22,133 nucleotides of DNA, taken from Oscillospiraceae bacterium (GTDB lineage: Bacteria; Bacillota; Clostridia; Oscillospirales; Oscillospiraceae). Positions 6,346 through 13,780 of the stretch are shown one piece after another. The notes beneath the pieces are model-generated. The model had not been told where the DNA came from. It did not search any database and saw only the letters and a list, made by a program, of their open reading frames with translations. The stretch's first letter is position 1. Every line of letters starts with the position of its first letter. Both the position numbers and the translations under genes were made by a program. The stretch lies in NCBI GenBank assembly GCA_028708585.1, contig JAQVYO010000001.1, positions 4,705 to 26,837 of the forward strand, given 5' to 3'.

Positions 6346-8058
6346 CTATCTCAAAAGGAATTGATCGATGGGAGCGCCTCCCGCCACCATAGGACGCACC
6401 ATTTCGTCCGAATCGATAATGCATTCGATCAGAGCGCCCTGATTGCCGCCGACAGCCTTTTTCAGCGCCGCCGCAAATTCCTCCCGGTTTGTCACCCGGA
6501 AGCCGGGAATCCCAAACGCTTCCGCGTATTTAACGAAATCAGGACCCCGGTCCAAATTGGTTGCAACATACCGTTTTTCATAAATCAGCGTCTGCCACTG
6601 GCGAACCATACCCAAAGCGCCGTTGTTGAACAAAATCGTAATAACCGGCGCATGATAATATGCTTCAGTGGCAAATTCGTTGCCGTTCATCCGCAGGCAT
6701 CCATCGCCGGTGGTGTGGATCACCACGGTATCCGGGTTCCCGATCTTCGCTCCGATGGCAGCGCCCAAGCCAAAGCCCATTGTGCCGAATCCGCCGCTCG
6801 TAATGAGCTGGCCCGGCCTGCTGTAAGGATAATACTGCGCGCTCCACATCTGATGCTGCCCCACGTCGGTGGCGATGATGACGTCGTCGCCCAGCTGTTC
6901 GTAAACGCATGCGAAAATCTCCCGCGGATCCAGCGCGTCGCTTTCCCGTTTCGGCGGCGCGTCTTTCTGGCTCTCCATCCGCCCCAGCCATTCCTTATGG
7001 TCATACTGCGGCAGCTTATCCAGCAGCGCTTCCAGCACCTGCGCCGCATCCCCGATGATATGGTGGTCGGTGACCACGTTTTTATCCACCTCGGACCGGT
7101 CAATATCAATCTGGGCCACCTTGGCCTGTTCCGCAAAATGCTTCAGGCTGCCGGTCACCCGGTCGGAAAACCTGGCGCCCACAGCGATCAAAAGGTCACA
7201 TTCGGTGGTGGCCATATTGGACACGTAGGTTCCATGCATACCGATCATTCCGGTGCACAGGGGGTGACGGTCGGGAATCGCCCCTTCACCCATCAGCGTC
7301 ACCGCTACCGGCGCGTCGATCCGCTCCGCAAATTCGGTGAACGCCTCTGCGGCTTTGGACCGGATAATGCCGCCCCCCGCCAGGATCAGCGGCTTTTTCG
7401 CATCGGCAATCATATCCGCCAAAATAGAAATATCCTGTTCATCCGGCTTTCTGCGCTTTAAGCCGCTGCTGGGCCGCCGAGCCGCAAGCTCCGCAAGGCG
7501 GCCGGACTTCACATGCTCTTCTTTGGGCAGCGGCGTATAGTCCACCGTCTGGCTCGTAACATTTTTTAAGATATCGATCAGCACGGGGCCGGGCCTTCCG
7601 CCCGCGGCGATAGCAAAGGCCTCCCGAATTACGTCGGCCAGCTGAGAGGCGTCCCGCACCAGATAATTGCATTTGGTAATCGGCATGGTGACGCCGGTAA
7701 TGTCCACTTCTTGAAACGCGTCCCTGCCGATGAGTTCCTCTGTTACATTCACGGTAAGGAATACCACTGGGGAAGAATCCATATAGGCCGTGGCAATTCC
7801 AGTGGTCAGGTTGGTAGCGCCGGGTCCCGAGGTGGCAAAACAGACCCCCACCTTTCCCGTGGCCCTGGCGTATCCGTCCGCCGCATGGGACGCGCCCTGT
7901 TCATGCGCTGTAAGGATGTGACGGATTTTTTTCCCGTATCTCCCTCCATCCAGTTGATCGTAAACATTCAGGATCGTGCCGCCCGGATACCCGAACACGG
8001 TGTCAACGCCCTGCTCCAGCAGGCATTCAAACAACACCTGGGTGCTTTTCATCAACAT
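6346..8058 (-). CDS. ilvB: Acetolactate synthase large (catalytic) subunit
   Basis: A 570-residue thiamine-diphosphate enzyme joining two pyruvates to acetolactate, or pyruvate plus 2-ketobutyrate to acetohydroxybutyrate. The N-terminal domain carries VDTVFGYPGGTILNVYDQL, then AHEQGASHAADGYARATG with the catalytic Glu (E53), then FATSGPGATN. The central FAD-type domain follows. The C-terminal domain has the ThDP/Mg motif GDGCLRMN...NN and ITILFNNGALGMVRQWQ. ATG 8058 is preferred because AAGGAG lies 11 bases upstream and homology begins there (MLMKSTQVLFECLLEQG). ATG 8079, seven codons earlier behind a GAGGGG, is a possible alternative. It is the first gene after the T-box leader, so it and ilvN-ilvC should respond to aminoacyl-tRNA level. 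Downstream partner ilvN encodes its regulatory subunit. Confidence 0.96.
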   Translation of the reverse strand: MLMKSTQVLFECLLEQGVDTVFGYPGGTILNVYDQLDGGRYGKKIRHILTAHEQGASHAADGYARATGKVGVCFATSGPGATNLTTGIATAYMDSSPVVFLTVNVTEELIGRDAFQEVDITGVTMPITKCNYLVRDASQLADVIREAFAIAAGGRPGPVLIDILKNVTSQTVDYTPLPKEEHVKSGRLAELAARRPSSGLKRRKPDEQDISILADMIADAKKPLILAGGGIIRSKAAEAFTEFAERIDAPVAVTLMGEGAIPDRHPLCTGMIGMHGTYVSNMATTECDLLIAVGARFSDRVTGSLKHFAEQAKVAQIDIDRSEVDKNVVTDHHIIGDAAQVLEALLDKLPQYDHKEWLGRMESQKDAPPKRESDALDPREIFACVYEQLGDDVIIATDVGQHQMWSAQYYPYSRPGQLITSGGFGTMGFGLGAAIGAKIGNPDTVVIHTTGDGCLRMNGNEFATEAYYHAPVITILFNNGALGMVRQWQTLIYEKRYVATNLDRGPDFVKYAEAFGIPGFRVTNREEFAAALKKAVGGNQGALIECIIDSDEMVRPMVAGGAPIDQFLLR

Positions 8059-8128
8059 CTTGATAACCGCTCCTTTCATAACCCCTCATGACTTCCGCAT
8101 TTTCCCGCAAAAAGCTCCCATAAATTGC

Positions 8129-8159
8129 AAAAAAACTTCGTCCTCCATAGGACGAAGTT
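8129..8159 (-). terminator. T-box regulated terminator before ilvB
   Basis: On the minus strand a perfect 10-bp hairpin (AACTTCGTCC at 8134-8143 and its complement at 8150-8159, loop of six) is followed by a U7 run (A-run 8129-8135 on the given strand). It lies directly after the T-box sequence, 70 bases before the ilvB start. It is the off-state structure of the riboswitch. Confidence 0.92.
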
Positions 8160-8428
8160 CACTCCGTGGTACCACCTAAATTCACGCGGCCAAGCCGCAT
8201 GCGCTCTCAGCCCCATAACGGCGGCCCGCCGTCGAACCCTACCGGCGTGCGCCGCTTTGGCGGGCATGCATTCGGATTCGCTGCTCCAGGGCGACCTTCC
8301 AGCCTGTTTTCACGGGAATTTACACCGTCCATTCCCTCTCTGCGCTTACCGGCAGGCTGTACTGACCCTTTCTTCGCATTTGCCGTATTTCTTTTTTGGA
8401 TTCGATGCCTGCAGCACCCTTAAATATT
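8129..8428 (-). promoter_or_regulatory. T-box riboswitch leader of ilvB operon, specifier GTC (valine)
   Basis: The minus-strand leader has the T-box core AGGTGGTACCACG (within 8161-8182) immediately followed by an intrinsic terminator. Stem I can be read directly: an AGTA box (8360-8363) and a GAA (8297-8299) lie on either side of the perfect helix CAGCCTG/CAGGCTG (8353-8359 with 8300-8306), the arrangement of the Specifier-loop S-turn. The conserved distal GGTGTAA is at 8320-8326. Counting as in glyQS leaders (GAA, one base, codon), the specifier is GTC at 8293-8295, a valine codon. Uncharged tRNA-Val should stabilise the antiterminator and switch on ilvBNC. No competing leader peptide was found. 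Confidence 0.92.
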
Positions 8429-8435
8429 GTTTGTA

Positions 8436-8465
8436 AGTATATCACACTTGTAATCCGCCTGTCAA
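8436..8465 (-). promoter_or_regulatory. Promoter of the T-box/ilvB operon
   Basis: Minus strand: TTGACA (8460-8465), an 18-base spacer and TATACT (8436-8441). Transcription would start near 8429, just before the T-box Stem I. Near-consensus sigma-A promoter. Confidence 0.85.
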
Positions 8466-8602
8466 TTTGAAAGACGCAGTCGACGGGTCTTTCTGCGTTT
8501 TTTACGAAAGGCGGGAACATTTGCTCCTGGTTTTTTGAATAGTTGCCGAAAGAGCAAAAGCGCAGAACGGAATTTCCGCCCCAAATCCCTTTCCTCCCGT
8601 TG

Positions 8603-8643
8603 TTTTCTTTCGCGGACCGGCGTACCGGCCCCGCGAAAGAAAA
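8603..8643 (-). terminator. Hairpin after lepB, possible terminator
   Basis: A perfect 13-bp inverted repeat (TTTTCTTTCGCGG at 8603-8615 with its complement at 8631-8643) has a 15-base loop that can itself pair CCGG with CCGG. It begins 8 bases after the lepB stop, so it is well placed as a terminator or as a 3' stabilising structure. It lacks a clear U tract on either strand. A second small repeat with T6 on the plus side (ACGCAG 8474-8479, CTGCGT 8493-8498) lies between it and the ilvB promoter. Confidence 0.5.
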
Positions 8644-8650
8644 GCGTTTG

Positions 8651-9271
8651 TCAGGTGAAAGACGTGCCGAGCCGGCTGAAGGGGAACGCCACAAACAGCG
8701 CGCGCCCTAAAATATAGCGCTCGTCTACCACGCCAAGCTGAGGATCCCGGCTGTCCGAAGAGAAATTTCGGTTATCTCCCATCACAAACACATACCCTTG
8801 GGGCACATAGACAGAGCTGATGCTCTGGTAGGAGGGAGGCTGCATCTTTCCGTTGATATAATCCTCGTTCAGCACCGTTCCGTCCACCCGGACGGTTCCC
8901 GTGCCGTAATCCATATCCACCTTCTGGCCGCCCACCGCAATCACCCGTTTCACAATGGGCAGATTCAAAAAGGACTTTTTGGTCAGTACCACAATATCCC
9001 CCTGCTTGGGGTGATACCCGACGCTTTGCAGCAGCAGCATATCGTTGTCATGCAGCGTGGGCACCATAGAGGAACCCTCCACCCCGATCATCCGCCCAAC
9101 AAACGTAAACACGAGAATGATACAAACCAGTGCCAGCACCAGAGCCTGAAGCCAGAAATAAAACTCCACCTTGACAGATTCCGCGGGCGTCAGGCTGGGT
9201 TCTTTCTTTTCTTCGGGCCGTTTTTCAGGGGGATCCCGAAATTCTCCTTGATTTTCTTGGTTCATCATCAT
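8651..9271 (-). CDS. lepB: Signal peptidase I
   Basis: A type I signal peptidase of about 206 residues that cleaves leader peptides from exported proteins at the outer face of the membrane. A charged, Glu/Lys/Pro-rich cytoplasmic tail (residues 1-35) is followed by one membrane anchor (about 39-58). Next come the serine box GVEGSSMVPTL with catalytic Ser68, the lysine box VKRVIAVGG with Lys108, and box E GDNRNFSSDSRD (165-176). Single-anchor Gram-positive (SipS-like) architecture. Three in-frame ATGs stand in a row at 9271, 9268 and 9265 behind GGAGGA. The third has the best spacing (8 bases), while the first overlaps the TGA of the upstream ATPase gene as ATGA. Overlap with that gene implies cotranscription in the ymdB-sbcD-sbcC-like operon. 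Confidence 0.95.
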   Translation of the reverse strand: MMMNQENQGEFRDPPEKRPEEKKEPSLTPAESVKVEFYFWLQALVLALVCIILVFTFVGRMIGVEGSSMVPTLHDNDMLLLQSVGYHPKQGDIVVLTKKSFLNLPIVKRVIAVGGQKVDMDYGTGTVRVDGTVLNEDYINGKMQPPSYQSISSVYVPQGYVFVMGDNRNFSSDSRDPQLGVVDERYILGRALFVAFPFSRLGTSFT

Positions 9272-11553
9272 ATTCCTCCAATATGCACCCCGTCTGTGGA
9301 TTTGAGATACTTTCCTTCCCTGCTTTGACAGGTAAACAGAATAATCTGTCCTTTTTTTGACCGCTCGACCAAATAGTCCAGCGTCTGCGCCATGCGCTGG
9401 TCGTCAAAATTGGCCAGCGCATCATCCAAAATCAGCGGCGGGCGCTCCTTTTGGGGCAGCACCAAGTCGCAAATCGACAAACGCACCGCCAGATACAGCT
9501 GGTCGGACGTGCCCTGGCTGAGGGCAAGGGACCTGCGGGATACCGCCCCTCCTTCCTCCCGAACGGAAGCCGCAAAGCTGCGGTCCAGCAGAACATCCTC
9601 ATACCTGCCCCCGGTGAAGGCTCCCATAATCGCTCCCGCCCGCCGGTTGAGCTCTGGCGAAAAGCGGGCTTCCATCGTCTCGTGGGCGGATCGAAGGGCC
9701 GACTGGGCCAGAGAAAGCGCCGCATATTCCGCTTCCAGCGTTTCCGCACGGCCCGCAAGCTCCTCCCTGCGGGCGGAAAGTTCCGCAGGGTCTCCCTGCG
9801 CTTTCTGCTCTCCAATTGCCATGGCCAGATTTTTTTCATAGGCCAGCGCCGCGGCCCGGGCCTGCCTCAGATCCGATTCCACCCGGCTCCGGTCTCCCCC
9901 GGGCGCCGGAACCAGATCTTCCGGCCCTTCCGGGTCGCCTCCCATGGCGGAAACCGATTCATACAATTTTTTCAGACCGTCCAGCCGCAGGTTGGCGCCC
10001 TCCAGCTCCATCCGAAGGGCAAGCGCCCGGGAAATGGCCGCATCGGCGGAAGGGAGATCCGACGCATCCGGCGCAAAGTTCCGCGCCATCTGCATCAGGC
10101 GGGCCTGCCTGTTTTCAAGATCCGCTTCCAGTTCTCCCTGCATTTGCTTCTGCGCCTCGGCGCCGCCCCTGCATTCCTCCGCCCGGACAAAGGTTTCCCG
10201 GTATTTTGCGGCGTTTTCCAGCAGTTCCTCCGGCTTCTTCACCTGGTTCCCGGAGAGTAAACGATCCATCTCCGTCAATATGCGCATTCTGCGCTTATAC
10301 CACAGAAACAGAAAAATAGGCGGAACCGCCGTCATCAGCGCGGCAACGGCCAGACCCAATACAGTGGCCAGACCGGGCGTCCCCCGGGACAAAATCAACA
10401 CAGCCCCTGCTCCCGCAAAAATCAGCACGCAAAAAACCGCCAGCAAAGCCGGGCGGAACTTTGCGCTGTTTTCCAGTTCCCGGTACCGCGCCGCCGTCTC
10501 TTCCGCCTTTTTCCAGGCCTCCTCCGGCGGCAGCGGGAAAAAAGGAAAGGCGGAAAGCTCCTGCTCGGCCCGGTCCGCTTCGCCGGATTTTACGCGGCAT
10601 TGGTTTTGCGCCACCCTGGCCTCTTCCCGCTTCTGCTCCAAGGACCGGATGGCCTCCCGCCCCCGGCGCAGGGTTTCCGCGTCCGGCGCAGGTCCATACC
10701 GGTTCAGCTCGGCGGCCAGCCGGCCGGTCTCCCGTACCGCTTCCTCCAGGTCCGCCCGGGCGGAGCGCAGGCGGAGACTCTGCTGTTGTTCTTCCGCCTT
10801 TTGAAACAGCTTCAGCCGCGCGGAAAGCGCCTCGATTTTCCGGTTCTCCGTTTCCAGACCAGCGCTGTAAAGGGCAATTTTCTTCTGAATGGAATCCAAA
10901 CCCGCCAGCGTTTCCTCCACCTGCCGGATTTCCTCTTCCAAGCCGGGCAGAAGACCCGTTTTATGATGCCGCCGGCGGTTTTGCCACTTTTGCAGCTGCT
11001 TTTCGGTTTCCGACCAGGAAACCTCCTCTCCGGAGGACACCAGCGATACGATCCTCCGCTCCAGATCGGGGCTTTGATTCACCGTAAGGCCGGACTGGCG
11101 GATCAGCGCGCTGCGCAGGAACACATCCCGTTCCACACCCAGCAGCACCAGCCCCGCGTTTTCCCCGGTTAAGCCGGAGACTTCTTCTCCTGTGTCCTGA
11201 TACCGGGCGGTAAACTGATTCATGGGCGCGCCGGCCCGTTTCCCGCTTCGTTCCAAAATCAGCTTCCTGCCCTGAATAATGCATTCAAGGCTTCCTTCCA
11301 TGAGCGCGCCGTTCCACGGGGCATACCGATTTTTATCAGCCAAGCTGTCCCGCCGGTCCCTTTTCGTGCTGTCAATCCCATAAAACATGGCGGCAAGAAA
11401 CGCGCTCCATGTGGATTTCCCCGCTTCATTGGGCGCCTCTATAATATTGAGGCCAGGCGCCAAAACCAGCGCTTTATGATCGAGACCTCCAAAAGACGCG
11501 GTCATTTTCGTTATAACCACCGATGTACCACCCGCTTGTTTCCAAAAATCCAT
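9268..11553 (-). CDS. SbcC/YhaN-like AAA ATPase with central membrane hairpin
   Basis: A 761-residue SMC/RecN/SbcC-type ATPase. Walker A APNEAGKST is at 40-48, an ABC-like signature LSQGTSDQLYLAVRL at 678-692 and Walker B PPLILDDALANFDD at 705-718. Between them run two long coiled-coil arms (about 200-360 and 430-635). The arms meet at two predicted membrane helices (about 369-388 and 393-418), where SbcC/Rad50 would carry a zinc hook; this membrane-hairpin arrangement matches Bacillus YhaN. Partner nuclease subunit is the gene just upstream, so a Mre11-Rad50-like complex is expected, acting on DNA near the membrane (inference). ATG 11553 has a poor ribosome site. GTG 11520, twelve codons in, has GGGTGG seven bases ahead and starts closer to family homology (VVITKMTASFGGLD). 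It overlaps lepB by ATGA. Confidence 0.88.
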   Translation of the reverse strand: MDFWKQAGGTSVVITKMTASFGGLDHKALVLAPGLNIIEAPNEAGKSTWSAFLAAMFYGIDSTKRDRRDSLADKNRYAPWNGALMEGSLECIIQGRKLILERSGKRAGAPMNQFTARYQDTGEEVSGLTGENAGLVLLGVERDVFLRSALIRQSGLTVNQSPDLERRIVSLVSSGEEVSWSETEKQLQKWQNRRRHHKTGLLPGLEEEIRQVEETLAGLDSIQKKIALYSAGLETENRKIEALSARLKLFQKAEEQQQSLRLRSARADLEEAVRETGRLAAELNRYGPAPDAETLRRGREAIRSLEQKREEARVAQNQCRVKSGEADRAEQELSAFPFFPLPPEEAWKKAEETAARYRELENSAKFRPALLAVFCVLIFAGAGAVLILSRGTPGLATVLGLAVAALMTAVPPIFLFLWYKRRMRILTEMDRLLSGNQVKKPEELLENAAKYRETFVRAEECRGGAEAQKQMQGELEADLENRQARLMQMARNFAPDASDLPSADAAISRALALRMELEGANLRLDGLKKLYESVSAMGGDPEGPEDLVPAPGGDRSRVESDLRQARAAALAYEKNLAMAIGEQKAQGDPAELSARREELAGRAETLEAEYAALSLAQSALRSAHETMEARFSPELNRRAGAIMGAFTGGRYEDVLLDRSFAASVREEGGAVSRRSLALSQGTSDQLYLAVRLSICDLVLPQKERPPLILDDALANFDDQRMAQTLDYLVERSKKGQIILFTCQSREGKYLKSTDGVHIGGI

Positions 11554-11590
11554 TAAATTCTGTCTAGCTGCCCCCCTATCTGACTGCGAT

Positions 11591-12691
11591 TTATGTCAGA
11601 TAGGGATCTTCCCTGCATTCCAGCGCGGCAAGGCCAAAGCGCACGGCCCGCTCCACCCGTTCCTGTTCCTCCGGCGATTCGGCGTGTTCATACGCCGCGC
11701 GCAGACTCCGGAGGAACAGGCCGGTCAGCGTGTCTTCCCCCGCTCTGGCCCAGATATCCCGGCGGATATGAGTTTTGTCCAACAGGGAAATATGATAGCA
11801 CCTGTTTTTCAAAAGCGAGTACAGCGCGCTCAAATCCATCCGGCTTTCCCCGCTTTCCCCGGTGAGGACAACGCGGCAGATCTCTTCCCGCATATCCGAA
11901 GGAAGCGACTTGTCAAGCGCCTCTTCCGCCGTTTCATAAGCGGACAGATCCACCGGATAAATCTCATAATTGCGCCGGCTGGTGGGCACAAAGGCAACGT
12001 TTGCTCCCGTCTCATCCAGCGTTCCGGTCAGAACCCCTTTAGGACCTGTTTCATCAAACCCGCGGCCTTGAGGGCAGCCGGGCCAGGCAAATCTGGTGTC
12101 CCCCGCTTGCTTTAGGCCGCCGTACGCATGAATATGACCCAGCGCCAGATAATGAAGCCCGCTTCTGGAAATATCTTCCAACGAAATGGGGTTATAGCTG
12201 CCGGCGCCCCCGGTCACCTCTCCGTGCAGCGCCATGAGATGCAAAAGCCCGTCCTTGGGCGCGCAAAAATCCCGCAGAAGCGATGTTTCGCAGGAAGGCC
12301 CGGTAAACGCCGCCCCATAGACGGCGCAGCCCAGCCGGGGAAGTTCCACCCGCCCGATTTCGCCGGAGCGGAAAATGTGCACGTTTTCCGGCCAGACGAG
12401 GCGCTCGTATAAAGAACGGGCAGAATAATAGTCGTGGTTTCCCGGCGCGATAAACACCTGCGCGCGCATCTGCCCTAAAGCCTGCATCAAAGCTTCCACT
12501 GTTTCGTAATACGTCTTTTCCCCATCGAACAAATCGCCTGCCAGCAAAACCAGATCCACCGGTTCGGCCAAGCTTACAAGGCGTTCCAAGACCTCTCTCT
12601 GCTCGCTCCGGCGCTGGGCCGCCTTTTCCGGCGGAAGCCCGGAAAAGGGGCTGTCCAAATGCAAATCAGCCGCGTGAAGAAAAGAAATCAT
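11591..12691 (-). CDS. SbcD/YhaO-like metallophosphoesterase (DNA repair exonuclease family)
   Basis: A 366-residue calcineurin-like phosphoesterase of the SbcD/Mre11/YhaO group. Metal-binding motifs appear in order: AADLHLD (D9, H11), AGDLFD (D53), GNHDYY (N85, H86), LHGEV (H156) and GHIH (H186, H188). The C-terminal third resembles the capping domain that docks on the ATPase partner. Family members degrade or trim DNA ends with the SbcC-like ATPase. It starts at ATG 12691 with AAAGGGG close upstream, 21 bases after the ymdB-like gene. The ATPase gene begins 37 bases after its stop. This order (nuclease then ATPase) is the usual one for sbcDC/yhaON. The substrate of the YhaO type is not firmly established, so the exact nuclease role is left open. 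Confidence 0.9.
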   Translation of the reverse strand: MISFLHAADLHLDSPFSGLPPEKAAQRRSEQREVLERLVSLAEPVDLVLLAGDLFDGEKTYYETVEALMQALGQMRAQVFIAPGNHDYYSARSLYERLVWPENVHIFRSGEIGRVELPRLGCAVYGAAFTGPSCETSLLRDFCAPKDGLLHLMALHGEVTGGAGSYNPISLEDISRSGLHYLALGHIHAYGGLKQAGDTRFAWPGCPQGRGFDETGPKGVLTGTLDETGANVAFVPTSRRNYEIYPVDLSAYETAEEALDKSLPSDMREEICRVVLTGESGESRMDLSALYSLLKNRCYHISLLDKTHIRRDIWARAGEDTLTGLFLRSLRAAYEHAESPEEQERVERAVRFGLAALECREDPYLT

Positions 12692-12712
12692 AATGCCCCT
12701 TTCATCGTCCTA

Positions 12713-13483
12713 TCAAACGGCGATACGCTCCACCCCGGTGCAAAGACCGGTATCTGTATTCACCGTGAACACACACCCTTCCAGCTTGCAGAGTCCGGGC
12801 GCCGCCTCATACCGGCCGGGAAGCCCGCCCAGAAAAAAAGTCACGCTCTGTTCCGGCCGGATCCCAAGCACAGATTCCCTGGGGCCGGTCATGCCCAGGT
12901 CCGTCTGATACCCGGTACCCTTGGGCAGCACCTGCCCGTCGGCGGTGGGCACATGAGTATGGGTTCCCCAAACCGCCGCCACCCGTCCGTCCAGATAATG
13001 CCCCATTGCCAGCTTTTCGCTGGTGGCCTCCGCATGAAAATCCACTAGGATAAGATCCGCCTTCAGGGCCTTCAGCAGCCGGTCCGCCTCTAAAAACGGG
13101 CTTTCCGGGCCGTAATCCATCATATACCTCCCGATTAAATTGAGGACGCCGATCCGCACCGAACCCATGTCCAGCACCAGAAAGCCGCGCCCGGGCAGGC
13201 TTTTGGAAAAATTGGCGGGACGCAAAATATATGGATTTTCCTCTAAAAAATTAAAAATCTGCCGCTTGTTCCAGGTGTGATTGCCCAGGGTAATCACATC
13301 CGCGCCGGCGGCAAACAGTTCCTCCGCCTGCCGGGGCAAAATCCCCAGCCCGGCGGCATTTTCCCCGTTGACCACCGTAAAAGAAATGTTTTTCCGCCGC
13401 CGAAGCTCCGGCAGGCGGCGCACGGCATAACCGACGCCCTCATCTCCTACCACATCTCCAACGGCGAGTATCCGAAGTTCCAT
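12713..13483 (-). CDS. ymdB: YmdB-type metallophosphoesterase (TIGR00282 family)
   Basis: A 256-residue phosphodiesterase matching Bacillus YmdB over its full length. Motifs: VGDVVG (D10), VVNGENAAG (N39-E41), TLGNHTW (N68, H69), VDFHAEATSEKLA (H150) and GTHTHVPTAD (H175, H177), followed by the conserved TDLGMTGP. YmdB hydrolyses cyclic nucleotides such as cAMP in vitro and affects biofilm and motility decisions in Bacillus. ATG 13483 is chosen because homology begins at MELRILAVGDVVG; the frame extends six codons further to a TTG without support. In Bacillus it follows rny; here it instead heads an operon with SbcD-like, SbcC-like and LepB genes. A promoter lies about 130 bases upstream, with a hairpin in the leader. 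Confidence 0.93.
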   Translation of the reverse strand: MELRILAVGDVVGDEGVGYAVRRLPELRRRKNISFTVVNGENAAGLGILPRQAEELFAAGADVITLGNHTWNKRQIFNFLEENPYILRPANFSKSLPGRGFLVLDMGSVRIGVLNLIGRYMMDYGPESPFLEADRLLKALKADLILVDFHAEATSEKLAMGHYLDGRVAAVWGTHTHVPTADGQVLPKGTGYQTDLGMTGPRESVLGIRPEQSVTFFLGGLPGRYEAAPGLCKLEGCVFTVNTDTGLCTGVERIAV

Positions 13484-13502
13484 TCGATCACCAAAATCCA
13501 AT

Positions 13503-13525
13503 CTCCCGTTCCGGGAGCTTTTTTT
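13503..13525 (+). terminator. Small terminator-like hairpin in the ymdB leader
   Basis: CTCCCG (13503-13508) and CGGGAG (13512-13517) form a 6-bp stem with a three-base loop, followed by T7 on the plus strand (13519-13525). No plus-strand gene ends here, so it would only stop antisense transcription through ymdB. In the minus-strand leader the same hairpin sits 20 bases before the ymdB start, without a U tract. Confidence 0.5.
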
Positions 13526-13613
13526 GATGGAGAACCGGATACCGGCCCGGCGCGCCGCCTTCTAAAACCCGTGCCGCAGATTCTCCTCATTTTCAAATAT
13601 AGAGCCTGCGGCT

Positions 13614-13642
13614 ATTATACCGCACCAAATGCAAAACGGCAA
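13614..13642 (-). promoter_or_regulatory. Promoter of the ymdB-sbcD-sbcC-lepB operon
   Basis: Minus strand: TTGCCG (13637-13642), a 17-base spacer and TATAAT (13614-13619). The start point would be near 13607, leaving a leader of about 120 bases. It is arranged back to back with the transaldolase promoter, with the two -35 boxes about 70 bases apart. Confidence 0.7.
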
Positions 13643-13709
13643 AATATTTTTTGTTCCGCCCTTCAAAAATATCCCCTTCGCGGAATCAAGCCGCGTTTCT
13701 GCGTTTCTA

Positions 13710-13738
13710 TTGACTTAATCGGAAAATCTGCATATACT
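13710..13738 (+). promoter_or_regulatory. Promoter of the transaldolase gene
   Basis: TTGACT (13710-13715), a 17-base spacer and TATACT (13733-13738). Transcription would begin near 13745, with a 35-base leader containing GGGAGG ahead of the ATG. Confidence 0.85.
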
Positions 13739-13780
13739 ATATGCTGTTCATTTTGAAACAGGGAAAACGGGAGGAAATTC

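Noticed and set aside
6361..7461. 366-codon plus-strand open frame opposite ilvB
   Set aside because: Antisense shadow of ilvB in GC-rich sequence; no ribosome site or recognisable motif, while the opposite strand has a full acetolactate synthase.
8320..8694. Minus-strand 124-codon frame across the ilvB promoter and T-box start
   Set aside because: It spans a promoter and structured leader; it is not a leader peptide since no run of Ile/Leu/Val codons is present and the T-box explains the region.
9451..10804. Long plus-strand frames opposite the SbcC-like ATPase
   Set aside because: Several overlapping frames rich in Arg/Pro/Ser; all are shadows of the ATPase coding strand.
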